NCBI RefSeq assembly: GCF_041929235.1
Contig: NZ_JBHFNP010000040.1
Coordinates: 62,001 to 126,000 of the forward strand
DNA from: Microseira sp041929235
Lineage (GTDB): Bacteria; Cyanobacteriota; Cyanobacteriia; Cyanobacteriales; Aerosakkonemataceae
Length of the DNA stretch: 64,000 nt
Direction: 5' to 3'
The notes under the pieces were generated by a model, which was not told the DNA's origin, did no database searches, and saw only the letters and a list, made by a program, of their open reading frames with translations. Numbering within the stretch: position 1 is the stretch's first letter; each line of letters starts with the position of its first letter. The translations under genes and the position numbers were made by a program. Positions 51,576 through 59,804 of the stretch are shown one piece after another.

Positions 51576-52308
51576 AAAAATTAGTCTATATGATGAAGCC
51601 AAAGCTGGATTTAGTTCGCTGGTTCAGCAAACGGCTCAAGTTGGTCTAGGTTTGTTGGTTATTCTTTTATTAACTGGTGGTAACCCACCGGGTTTTATTG
51701 TGGCATTGAGCTTTTTCGGGGGGATAGGATTTGTAGCTTGGAGGGAAAAGCAGCGGCTCTCCCAGACTGAACAATTACCAGAGGAGCAACCAGACCGTAG
51801 CCGCTCCGTAGACGTTGACAAGCAGCAGTTTACCCAATCTGAGCAGTCGCTAAAAGAACCACAAAATTCGCATACTGTCACTAAGTCATCTAAAAAAGCC
51901 CTTTACAACAAAAATCAGGTTCGCATCACTAGGAATTTGCTTGAGTATAGAGGAACAGAGTATCAAATTCGGAACATTTGCCAAGTCCTGCTGGAAAAGG
52001 AACTAGCTTATGAGCAATCCTTGAGCAGTTTCACCATTCTGGCTTTTCTATTGATAGCAGCGGCTTTGTACTTCTTCGATCTGCCAGAGTTAATTATACT
52101 GGGAGCGATACTGGTTTTACTTTGGATTTTCAACCCAACCGAGGTAGAGCCTACATACAAGTTAATCGTCACTACCAATCAAGGGGAAGTAATCACCCTC
52201 GAACCTAAAAATAGTGACGATCTCAAACAGATGAAAGCCGCGTTAGAAAAAGCGATTGATATGTCTGATGAGCGGTCGAGTGAGCTTATGGATGAGCGCA
52301 AAACTTAA
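51556..52308 (+). CDS. DUF6232-like membrane protein
   Basis: A protein of about 250 residues. An N-terminal hydrophobic segment (VGLGLLVILLLTGGNPPGFI) is followed by a long polar linker. A C-terminal module has NLLEYRGTEYQIRNICQVLL, two helices (FTILAFLLIAAALYFFDL and LIILGAILVLLWIFNPTE) and YKLIVTTNQGEVITLEPKNS. The last part resembles the DUF6232 pattern, where a gene-flanking PH-like strand pair surrounds a helical hairpin. The ATG at 51556 is preferred over a GTG two codons earlier because GAGGTGG lies at a proper distance. Function unknown. Confidence 0.6.
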   Translation: MALVNRRKISLYDEAKAGFSSLVQQTAQVGLGLLVILLLTGGNPPGFIVALSFFGGIGFVAWREKQRLSQTEQLPEEQPDRSRSVDVDKQQFTQSEQSLKEPQNSHTVTKSSKKALYNKNQVRITRNLLEYRGTEYQIRNICQVLLEKELAYEQSLSSFTILAFLLIAAALYFFDLPELIILGAILVLLWIFNPTEVEPTYKLIVTTNQGEVITLEPKNSDDLKQMKAALEKAIDMSDERSSELMDERKT

Positions 52309-52328
52309 GCAGATCAATTTCTATAGAA

Positions 52329-52595
52329 ATGCTAACCATAATTGAGATCAACGACCCTGGAGCAGTGCTAAAGTCGAAAGGGTTTATAGAAAATCCAAAT
52401 CGTCCCGGAAGTTGGGGTAAATATGATGGCCCAAATGGCAGATTTAGGGAATATTGGCGACTGGACAAAGCAGAATTAGGAAAACCAGGTTGGCGGGGTC
52501 AAGATCATGTTCACCACTATGGCAGCAAACAACATTTAGACCCCAATACGCCATTTGACCCAGATGCACCCTATCCTGGAACCCCATCTCCCTAG
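52329..52595 (+). CDS. Small polymorphic-toxin-tip-like protein
   Basis: A protein of 88 residues: ENPNRPGSWGKYDGPNGRFR, EYWRLDKAELGKPGWRGQDH, VHHYGSKQHLDPNTPFDPDA. The G-x-W-G-K-Y-D / G-K-P-G-W / D-H-V-H-H pattern resembles C-terminal nuclease-type domains of polymorphic toxins that occur at the ends of large secreted proteins. Here it stands alone, with its own ATG and no delivery domain. A gene for a 147-residue acidic protein follows 57 bases later, in the position of an immunity gene. The His/Asp-rich motif is a plausible active site. Toxin assignment is inference. Confidence 0.5.
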   Translation: MLTIIEINDPGAVLKSKGFIENPNRPGSWGKYDGPNGRFREYWRLDKAELGKPGWRGQDHVHHYGSKQHLDPNTPFDPDAPYPGTPSP

Positions 52596-52652
52596 TGCAG
52601 CTCGGATCTATTTTATTCTAGTGATAGACAGTCTAAGGAGGATAAACAGTTT

Positions 52653-53096
52653 ATGGCTATCTTACTAAAAAATTTAGATATTCTTGAATGGCTGTGGCAT
52701 GACGCTGATATTTACAAGCTACAGGCATCTTGGTCAGATAATGGGGAAATATTGGTAAATTTTAGATGTGAAATCAACCCAGAAGAGTCAAGGCAACCTC
52801 TATTCGATTTGGGAATTAAAACGAGTATTGTAGATGTCCAATTTCGTAATGTGTGGCGTCTGAAAACAGATTTCGTGGGTGACATGGCATCGAGGGAAGT
52901 TATTCTAGATTGGTGCGTTATCGAACCATCGCCTTTGATTTCACAAATTAGAAACAACGGTGCAGCGACTGATATAGATCTCTTTCATCACCAGATTAAA
53001 GGTTCTGGGGGGTCTACTGTTGATATTGTGTTTGAACAGATTTGGCTGGAACAAGCGATATCAGAAATGAAGGAAATGACGCATTCTTTTACTTGA
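52653..53096 (+). CDS. Possible immunity protein, hypothetical
   Basis: An acidic protein of 147 residues (ILEWLWHDADIYKLQASWSD, LFDLGIKTSIVDVQFRNVWR, ISEMKEMTHSF) with alternating strands and a good RBS (AAGGAGG about 13 bases before the ATG). No named family recognised. Position after the toxin-tip-like gene suggests immunity. A degenerate copy of its codons 31-48 lies 70 bases after its stop, so the gene has been duplicated in the past, as is common for immunity genes. Confidence 0.55.
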   Translation: MAILLKNLDILEWLWHDADIYKLQASWSDNGEILVNFRCEINPEESRQPLFDLGIKTSIVDVQFRNVWRLKTDFVGDMASREVILDWCVIEPSPLISQIRNNGAATDIDLFHHQIKGSGGSTVDIVFEQIWLEQAISEMKEMTHSFT

Positions 53097-53164
53097 GGCA
53101 GATTTTATATTGTTTCCGAGCGATCGCCGATAATATTGCCACAAGACTTACGCACGACGAGTCC

Positions 53165-53231
53165 AGGAAATCTTGGTAAATTTCAGATGTCAAATTAAGG
53201 CAATGGTGCGTTACACTTCGTTAACGCACCC
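53165..53231 (+). repeat. Relic duplicate of the immunity-like gene plus a GGTGCGTTA palindrome
   Basis: AGGAAATCTTGGTAAATTTC, AGATGTCAAATT and AAGGCAA match 52743-52796 with a few substitutions and a deletion. Right after it GGTGCGTTACACTTCGTTAA closes with CGCACC, a perfect 9-bp hairpin of the type found near 5880 and 39980. Confidence 0.65.
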
Positions 53232-53254
53232 TACAGATAGGGGTTTTAGGTAAG

Positions 53255-53375
53255 TTCTAAGCATTTCAGTCAGTTTTAACTGACTTTAGCTTTCAGCCAG
53301 AAATTTATTTCTGGGCTATTTCTAGACAGATTGCAAATTCAAATCTAAAATCTGCAATCTGCCATCTGCAATTCC
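53255..53375. repeat. Palindromes and AGATTTG-type heptads downstream of flv2
   Basis: CAGTCAGTTTTAACTGACTT and AGCCAGAAATTTATTTCTGG are two adjacent hairpins, the likely terminator of the flavodiiron operon (read on the minus strand). They are followed by AAATCTAAAATCTGCAATCT heptads up to the flv2 stop. Confidence 0.6.
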
Positions 53376-55097
53376 CTAATAATAGCTTCCCGACTTGCGA
53401 TGATGCACCGCAGTTACGCCATCAGATTGAAGCACCTTACCATCTTCTGCTACGGCATAAACTAGCCAGTGGTCGCCGCATTCCATCCGGTTTTGTACGG
53501 TGCATTCGAGATAAGCAAGCGCACCGGAAAGAATGGCACAACCGTTGTTAGCTTCAGTCGTTTCCACATCGGCAAAACGGTTTTCGCCAGGGGCAAAAGA
53601 TTTCATGAAATGCTTCCGGATTTGTCGCCCTTCTGCCAAGATATTCAAAACTAATTTATCCCCAATGTGGGTCATCGATTCAATTGCTCGATCTTTGGCG
53701 ACGGCGACGGTAAAACCTGGAGGATTAAACGTCGCTTGCGATACCCAAGAAGCTAACATTGCACTTTCAGCATCGCCTTTTTTGGTCGTCATCACGCACA
53801 AAGATCCCAAAATTCTTCCTACTGCTTGTTCAGTACGCGCTGCTTGAGATTCGCCGACTGCTTGGCGGATGGGACGAACTTTTTTGGCGCGTTTGAGTGA
53901 TTGGGCAAAGTCTGTTCCCGCTTCTTCGCACATTTGCAGCGTGGCGTCGGTGGGTTTAAATTTAACCCGAATGGTTTCAAAACCAAGTCTGTAACCCGCG
54001 TCTTTTAGCTTTCCTTCGAGTAAGTCTACTGCTTCTCCACTCCACCCAAAAGAACCGAATACGCCTGCTAATTTAGTTTTCGCAGCAGTGGATAAAACGA
54101 TTCCCAATGCGGTTTGAATTTGCGTCGGTGCGTGTCCGCCAAGGGTGGGAGAACCGATAATAAATCCATCAGCTTTTTCAACGGCGGCTTGAATTTCTGC
54201 TGGTTCGGCAAATTCGCAGTTAATTGATTCTACACTGACGCCTGCTTTGGTAATGCCGTGGGCGATCGCTTGCGCCAATGCCGCTGTATTCCCATACGCC
54301 GAAGCATACAACAGCGTCACCGTTGCTTCCCTTTCCCTTTCTTGCTGGCTCCATTTCTGATAATCTTTGGTCAGATCGATCATCCCGTAGCGCACCAAAG
54401 GGCCGTGACCAGGGGCATAAAATTTAGGCTCAAATTCGCTAAATTTATCTAACGCGGTTTCCACTTGACGCGCGTGGGGTGCCATCAAACAATCGAAATA
54501 ATAGCGCCGGTCTTCATTAAATATCGTTGACCCTTCATCAAATACTTGATCGCCGCAAATATGCGCCCCAAAAAACTTATCCGTATAGAGAATTTTTGTT
54601 TTTGGGTCGTAGGTACAAAGCGAATCAGGCCATCTCGGAGTTGGCGTCAAAATAAATTTTAAGTGATGGCCTTCACCTAAATCTAAACTTTCTTCACCCC
54701 GGATTACGTTAATTTTCAAATCTAAGTCTGGCAAGATGCCGCGCAATGCGATCGCACCCGGATTAGAACAGATAAAAGTAATTCCCGGTGACATTTCTAG
54801 CAATGCTTTTATCGTCACGCCCCGGTTAGGATTAACGTGTCCCAAAATCACGTAATCTATTTGTTTCGGATCGAAGCGTTTCTGCAATGCTGCCAAAAAG
54901 ATTTCCGTGAACGATTCTCCCGGCGGATCGATTAAGGCGTTTTGCGTTCCTTCAATCAGATAGGTATTCGCAGTTGTTCCCCGTTGCAGCGCGTATTCGA
55001 TTTCAAACTTGAGTCGATCCCAGGTGCGCGATCGCATCACCCTAGTCTCTGCTTCCAACGGAAAAACTTGGACATCGCGTTTTTTAATTGCTTGCAT
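53376..55097 (-). CDS. flv2: Flavodiiron protein Flv2
   Basis: A protein of 573 residues in three parts: a metallo-beta-lactamase-like diiron domain (about 1-245), a flavodoxin domain with LLYASAYGNTAALAQAIAHG (about 258-400), and a C-terminal flavin reductase domain (about 430-573, MTTKKGDAESAMLASWVSQA). The diiron site is degenerate: canonical H-x-E-x-D-H is H87-V-N89-P-N91-R92 and the next His is Arg 155; Asp 173 and His 231 remain. Such substitutions characterise the Flv2/Flv1 partners of heterodimeric FDPs. In Synechocystis, Flv2/Flv4 accepts electrons after photosystem II and protects it at air-level CO2. Last gene of the operon. Confidence 0.93.
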   Translation of the reverse strand: MQAIKKRDVQVFPLEAETRVMRSRTWDRLKFEIEYALQRGTTANTYLIEGTQNALIDPPGESFTEIFLAALQKRFDPKQIDYVILGHVNPNRGVTIKALLEMSPGITFICSNPGAIALRGILPDLDLKINVIRGEESLDLGEGHHLKFILTPTPRWPDSLCTYDPKTKILYTDKFFGAHICGDQVFDEGSTIFNEDRRYYFDCLMAPHARQVETALDKFSEFEPKFYAPGHGPLVRYGMIDLTKDYQKWSQQEREREATVTLLYASAYGNTAALAQAIAHGITKAGVSVESINCEFAEPAEIQAAVEKADGFIIGSPTLGGHAPTQIQTALGIVLSTAAKTKLAGVFGSFGWSGEAVDLLEGKLKDAGYRLGFETIRVKFKPTDATLQMCEEAGTDFAQSLKRAKKVRPIRQAVGESQAARTEQAVGRILGSLCVMTTKKGDAESAMLASWVSQATFNPPGFTVAVAKDRAIESMTHIGDKLVLNILAEGRQIRKHFMKSFAPGENRFADVETTEANNGCAILSGALAYLECTVQNRMECGDHWLVYAVAEDGKVLQSDGVTAVHHRKSGSYY

Positions 55098-55110
55098 AGA
55101 TTTATTTCCC

Positions 55111-55200
55111 TGTTTGCTAATTGCTAATTGCTAATTGCTAATAGGTAATTGGTAATTGGTAACAAATAACATTACCTATTACCTATTACCTATTACCATT
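55111..55200. repeat. Heptad repeats between sll0218 homologue and flv2
   Basis: GCTAATTGCTAATTGCTAAT and GGTAATTGGTAATTGGTAAC face TTACCTATTACCTATTACCT, an inverted arrangement that could form a long hairpin inside the operon transcript. Confidence 0.85.
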
Positions 55201-55740
55201 TCATTCTTTATGTCTCAATCGACCATTTGTTTCTACTAAACTAAGGTTTTCTGTATATTCAGATGCTTCCTCTGGGGCGAATTCCTTGAATCGTTTGGCA
55301 ATCCGACGTTCTGGGTCAATGCCGTTGAAAGTTGGCGGTAACCAAACTCGCACAACTAGCAGCATTGCCATCACGAGCAAAAACGCGCAAGTGGCTAATA
55401 TTTGAGTCCATTCAGCTTCTAAAATTCCCCGCACGATCACTTCTCGTAATGCCGATACAATCGACACTTCCACCGCTACGCCGATCGATACTCGTTGTTC
55501 CTGCAAGTAAATAATCAGCAGTCGGAATAACTCGACTAAAATTAACAGAAATAAAATATCTGAAGTGACTTCTTTAAAGTTCAAAGGAGGCAACAGCGAG
55601 TAAAACATTCCTCGCAACTGTATCAGCATGAAGCAGAATAGGCCGATACATAAAGAAATTACAATTAAATCTTGAATGCCTTCCAGAACTTGCACTATCC
55701 GCTGACGATACAACCATTCATTTCTCATCGGTTGCTGCAT
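55201..55740 (-). CDS. Sll0218-like PsiE family membrane protein
   Basis: A protein of 179 residues with four hydrophobic helices: LIVISLCIGLFCFMLIQLRG, ILFLLILVELFRLLIIYLQ, a short VEVSIVSALREVIVR segment, and ILATCAFLLVMAMLLVVRVW. It ends in a charged tail. The PsiE-type fold and the position between two FDP genes identify it as the Sll0218 homologue. In Synechocystis, Sll0218 supports photosystem II assembly/stability together with Flv2/Flv4. The order flv4 - sll0218 - flv2 is conserved here. It differs from compact operons by a 444-base repeat-filled spacer after flv4. Confidence 0.85.
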   Translation of the reverse strand: MQQPMRNEWLYRQRIVQVLEGIQDLIVISLCIGLFCFMLIQLRGMFYSLLPPLNFKEVTSDILFLLILVELFRLLIIYLQEQRVSIGVAVEVSIVSALREVIVRGILEAEWTQILATCAFLLVMAMLLVVRVWLPPTFNGIDPERRIAKRFKEFAPEEASEYTENLSLVETNGRLRHKE

Positions 55741-55885
55741 ATCAGATTCCTCTTGTTTGTTTGATTAGTATCTAGTTTACATTTAATTTCGTTTATAACT
55801 TACCCCTTTATCTATCAAATTTTTCTATGGTTCTCATCAATACTAAAGAAGTGGAATTCTGCAATTGCAGCGCAGTAGGGGCAAG

Positions 55886-56105
55886 GCGTCAGCAACATTC
55901 AATCGCTTTGTAGTAGCACAGCGTCAGCAACATTCAATCGCTTTGTAGTAGCACAGCGTCAGCAACATTCAATCGCTTTGTAGTAGCACAGCGTCAGCAA
56001 CATTCAATCGCTTGAGTAGATTCTCTCATGCCGTGCTTTGTAGTAGCACGGCGTCAGCAACATTCAATCGCTTGAATAGATTCTCTCATGCCGTGCCCCT
56101 ACCCC
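55886..56105 (-). repeat. 35-bp tandem repeats between flv4 and sll0218 homologue
   Basis: Copies of GCGTCAGCAACATTCAATCG start at 55886, 55921, 55956, 55991 and 56051. The first four are spaced exactly 35 bases; the fifth is 60 bases on, with an added GATTCTCTCATGCCGTGC. The block is bracketed by GTAGGGGCAAGGC and GCCGTGCCCCTAC, inverted ends shared with the 3.4-kb repeat. There are no unique spacers, so it is not a CRISPR array. Confidence 0.85.
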
Positions 56106-56184
56106 TGTGTTGGAATAACAATCGGTAATTGGTAATAGGAAAAAATCAACACCCATTACCAATTACCAATTACCAATTACCAAA

Positions 56185-57906
56185 TTAGTAGTGATTTCCA
56201 ACCTTGCGGTGGTGAACTGCTGTCAGTGCATCGGGTTTGGATACGCGACCCGATTGCACCGTGCTATAAACAATCCAGTGGTCGATACACTCCATACGGC
56301 TAACGACCTCGCATTCCATGTACGCGAGAGCATCTAATAGAATGGGAGAACCGTTTTCAGCGCGTTGGGTTTTAATTCCGGCAAAACGATCTGCACCGGG
56401 AGGGAAGCGCTTGAGGAAGTGCTTCATCAGCGGTTGGTAATTCGCTTCTTCCAGAACGTTTAGTACGAAGCGATCGCCCACGTGCATAATAGACTCGATC
56501 GCCCGGTCTTTTGCTACAGCAATGCTAACGCCCAAAGGTTGGAAACTCGCTTGCGACACCCAGGAAGCTAACATCGCCCCGGAAACATCGCCTTTTTGAG
56601 CGGTAATAATGTACAATCCACCGCTGATCCGACCTAGCGCTTTATCTAGTTCGTTATCCAGGGATTTCATTTGCTTGATGGAGCGATCGCGTGTCAGCCA
56701 TTGTCCCATGTCTGTACCCGCTTCTTCGCATAGCTGGTAAGTTCCTTCCCCTGGAGTTTCGGTAATCCGAATTGGCTGAAATGCTTCTACCAATCCCAAT
56801 TCGCGGAACTGATTCCGCAGCGTGTAAACCGACTCATCTTCTCCACCGCCTGATTCAAACAAGCCGATGCTTTGTTTGGCTTTCGCAGCTGCCAAAATTG
56901 TACCAATAGCCGCTTGAGCATTCGCACTCGCCGATACTGGCGGCATTCCGATAACTATACCAGCCGCGCTGCTGACCAATTCTCTAATTTCTTGCTGATC
57001 GGACGCTTTTAAGTCCATCATTTCTACAGCGACGCCGGTTTTGGTAATCCCGTGGGCGACGGCTTGGGAAATCCGATCGCTATATCCGTAATCAGAAACG
57101 TAAAATACTGCTACTGTGGTCGCTTCTTTTGCTTGTGCTTGACTCCACTTGCGATAGCGTCCCGTCAGTTCGCTCACGTGGTAGCGTAGCAGAGGGCCGT
57201 GTCCCGTCGCAATCGTGGTAATTTCCGGTAACTCACCCATCCGCTTGAGTGCAGACAAGACTGAGCGAGCATTTGGCCCCATCAAGCAATCGTAATAATA
57301 GCGGAAATCTTCTTCAATCGCGGCTAAATCTTGATCAAACGTGCTGCTGGAACAATAGTGCATTCCAAAAGCATCGCAGGTGTAGAGAATTTGGGTTTTA
57401 TGGTCGAAACTGAAGCTTGTATCGGGCCAGTGTAAGTTAGGCGCAATCACAAATTCGATTTCATGCCCGTTACCCAAGTCGATGCGATCGCCGTTTTTAA
57501 TTATCTTCTGTTTAAACGGCTGATGCACGAAACCTTCTAAAAACTGAATTGCCACTTTCGACCCCACGACGGTCACTTGGGGTGCTAATGCCAGAATATC
57601 TTTTACCAAACCACTGTGGTCTGGTTCGGTGTGGCTGATAATCAGATAATCAATTGCCGCTGGATCGATGAGGCCAGTCAGGGTATCGATATACTGCTGA
57701 CGAAACTTCTCGTGGGAGGTATCTACCAGCGCCGTTTTCTCACCCCGAATCACAAAAGAGTTATATGTCGTGCCGTTTTGCAGTCCAAACTCAATGTCGA
57801 AGCGATCGCGATCCCAATCCAGCGAACGAATTGCCGTAGTATCTGCGGCAATTTCCACCGTCTCCATTGTCAGCCTGCGTTGGGCGCGTTCCGTTAGCAC
57901 TACCAT
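56185..57906 (-). CDS. flv4: Flavodiiron protein Flv4
   Basis: A protein of 573 residues with the same three-part build as Flv2. All diiron ligands are present: H92-T-E94-P-D96-H97, H159 (NLHWPD), D178 (YTCDAFG) and H236 (ATGHGP). The flavodoxin domain begins VAVFYVSDYGYSDRISQAVA, and the flavin reductase domain contains ITAQKGDVSGAMLASWVSQA. The N-terminus (ADTTAIRSLDWDRDRFDIEF) matches Flv4 rather than Flv3. It is the first gene of the operon and the catalytic partner of Flv2 in photosystem II electron-valve function. Expression is expected to respond to low CO2 (known for the family), but no regulatory site was identified. Confidence 0.94.
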   Translation of the reverse strand: MVVLTERAQRRLTMETVEIAADTTAIRSLDWDRDRFDIEFGLQNGTTYNSFVIRGEKTALVDTSHEKFRQQYIDTLTGLIDPAAIDYLIISHTEPDHSGLVKDILALAPQVTVVGSKVAIQFLEGFVHQPFKQKIIKNGDRIDLGNGHEIEFVIAPNLHWPDTSFSFDHKTQILYTCDAFGMHYCSSSTFDQDLAAIEEDFRYYYDCLMGPNARSVLSALKRMGELPEITTIATGHGPLLRYHVSELTGRYRKWSQAQAKEATTVAVFYVSDYGYSDRISQAVAHGITKTGVAVEMMDLKASDQQEIRELVSSAAGIVIGMPPVSASANAQAAIGTILAAAKAKQSIGLFESGGGEDESVYTLRNQFRELGLVEAFQPIRITETPGEGTYQLCEEAGTDMGQWLTRDRSIKQMKSLDNELDKALGRISGGLYIITAQKGDVSGAMLASWVSQASFQPLGVSIAVAKDRAIESIMHVGDRFVLNVLEEANYQPLMKHFLKRFPPGADRFAGIKTQRAENGSPILLDALAYMECEVVSRMECIDHWIVYSTVQSGRVSKPDALTAVHHRKVGNHY

Positions 57907-58214
57907 CGCGGGTCTCCTTGTTGGCTACTCATCTTTTTTTACTTGTCAATATTGTCACACAAATTTTTAATAAATTTTTATTAAAAAACCTATAGGGTCG
58001 TTAAGATTTATCAATATAACTTATGATGCAAGCGATCGCGGTCACAAAAAGCCCGGACTTGGGTTACAGGCAGAGGCTCAGTAGGAGCGCGGAGAGCCTG
58101 CGATCTCTTTCACAGTTTTTCCGGATTTAAGTCACAATTTTTCCCAATTAATCTCACTTTTAATTATTAAAAAATAACCCATAATAAATTACGGCCTAAA
58201 CCCAAAGATTAAAA
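57907..58214. other. flv4 promoter region
   Basis: An AT-rich stretch with TTTTTAATAAATTTTTATTA adjacent to the flv4 start, suitable for promoter and leader. It is followed by mixed sequence containing AGGAGCGCGGAGAGCCTGCG. No gene seen. Confidence 0.4.
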
Positions 58215-58376
58215 ATGTCTACTTCCAAAGACTTTATTTTAATCAAGAATATCCTTTTAACTATTCCCTGTTACGACAAAGATGTCTCCGTGGTGCTTGA
58301 AGCCAGTGTTAACATAGATTTATCAGAGTTTCAATTAACCCAAGAAGAAGCTGATAAGCTGAGCAAAATTATGTAG
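58215..58376 (+). CDS. Possible small protein, 53 residues, with readable sequence beyond an in-frame TAG
   Basis: ATG to TAG gives STSKDFILIKNILLTIPCYD then SVVLEASVNIDLSEF and QEEADKLSKIM: balanced composition that looks coding. The same frame continues after the TAG for 35 more codons (LTWSLSEALSKDCLATCIST) to a TAA at 58482. It may be a genuine short protein, or an 89-codon gene with a nonsense mutation. No strong RBS, no family recognised. Confidence 0.35.
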   Translation: MSTSKDFILIKNILLTIPCYDKDVSVVLEASVNIDLSEFQLTQEEADKLSKIM

Positions 58377-58816
58377 AAATTGACCTGGAGTTTATCTGAA
58401 GCTTTATCTAAAGATTGCCTTGCCACTTGTATCTCTACCGAGATGCGACCCAAAGATAATATAAACCAATTATCTCCGCCCTAAATTACCCCCGGCGCTG
58501 CTACAAGATTACCTATATTCTGGGCGACGGTTGCGCCGAATCAAGCATCTATAGCATCCTTCGCGGTTGTTAAAATAGCTATTATTCAGGTGGAAAAAAC
58601 GAAGAATAGATAAAAATACCAGATTCCAGCTATAATAATTTCATTCAGTTGCGGGACTTAAGCGCACCTATCCGGGTTTCTCTGAAAAATCGTCGGGAAG
58701 GGTAACTGGAGATCCCAGCAAAAAACAAAGGTGATAGGCTCGGAATGCGTCAGTCATATTTCAGCGCAGGCAATGCTAATAAATAAGTGTTATAACGTCT
58801 ATTTGTACCAGTAAAA
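58377..58816. other. Spacer before coaX
   Basis: Beyond the read-through part of the small frame I see no gene or repeat of note. It should contain the coaX promoter. Confidence 0.35.
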
Positions 58817-59644
58817 TTGAAAAAAGAGCAACCAATCTGGCTGGGATTAACTATCGGAAATTCCCGGTTACACTGGGCAGGGCTTATCGGAGAAACCCTG
58901 CAAACCTGGGATACAAACCATCTACCAGCAGCCGCTATCAAAGAAATAATTGAATCCTGGAGTGCGGGAATATGGCCTCAAGAGATTTTGCCGCTAAAAG
59001 GTACTGTCAGCGCTCCCAGGGATTTACGCTTATATGTAGCTTCTGTTGTTCCGACTCAGACGGAACTTTGGCAAGCATATCCAGCAGTTCGCATTATTAC
59101 CCTCGACCAAATTCCATTAGGGGGAATTTATCCTACCCTGGGAATAGACCGCGCCTTGGCAGTATGGGGCGCTGGTAAAATTTGGGGATGGCCCGTATTA
59201 GTCATCGATGCTGGAACAGCATTAACTTTTACGGGGGCAGATGGGAATCATCAACTGGTAGGTGGGGCGATTTTACCCGGATTGGGATTGCAGTTAAAAT
59301 CTTTGGGACAAAGAACCGCAGCACTACCGGAAATTGAATTACCCGCAGAAATACCCCAGCGTTTTGCTTTAAATACTAAAGAGGCAATGCAAAGTGGAAT
59401 CGTCTATACGGTTATAGCAGGGGTGCGAGACTTTATCAGCGCTTGGTGGGACTCCTATCCAGAAAGTAGAATCTTGCTAACGGGAGGCGATCGCACTTTG
59501 ATGTTCACCTATCTGCAAACCCAAGCACCCGAAGTCGCCGCCAAAATAACCGTTGAACCCAATCTAATTTTTTGGGGAATGCGGTCAATAGTCAATATTC
59601 CAGGACTTACCCACGATGAGAAAATAAACCAGGTTTCTTCGTAG
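58817..59644 (+). CDS. coaX: Type III pantothenate kinase CoaX
   Basis: A protein of 275 residues: LGLTIGNSRLHWAGL at the N-terminus (phosphate-binding loop with the N-x-R variant), YPTLGIDRALAVWGAG (the G-x-D-R motif), VLVIDAGTALTFTG (catalytic Asp), and LVGGAILPGLGLQLKSLGQR. This is the ASKHA-fold type III enzyme that phosphorylates pantothenate in the first step of coenzyme A synthesis and does not show CoA feedback. A TTG is the only start that keeps the conserved N-terminus. Monocistronic. Confidence 0.9.
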   Translation: MKKEQPIWLGLTIGNSRLHWAGLIGETLQTWDTNHLPAAAIKEIIESWSAGIWPQEILPLKGTVSAPRDLRLYVASVVPTQTELWQAYPAVRIITLDQIPLGGIYPTLGIDRALAVWGAGKIWGWPVLVIDAGTALTFTGADGNHQLVGGAILPGLGLQLKSLGQRTAALPEIELPAEIPQRFALNTKEAMQSGIVYTVIAGVRDFISAWWDSYPESRILLTGGDRTLMFTYLQTQAPEVAAKITVEPNLIFWGMRSIVNIPGLTHDEKINQVSS

Positions 59645-59804
59645 ATCTCTAGTTTACAAACCAATGATTTTTCGGAGAAACTTTGGTGTTTGCGTCAGTC
59701 CTGCATTCAATAGTCACTACTAAAGGCGGGTTTTATATACAATTATTGGCTCAAACAAATAACTTAGATCAACTCGCCTCCCTGCCTTTGCTGACGGGAC
59801 AAAT

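Noticed and set aside
55886..56105. Regular repeats that could be taken for a CRISPR array
   Set aside because: The 35-bp copies are contiguous without unique spacers, and no cas genes are in the window.
57770..57970. 66-codon plus-strand frame opposite the flv4 start
   Set aside because: Antisense shadow of flv4; an antisense RNA is known in Synechocystis at this locus, but nothing in the sequence alone supports one here.
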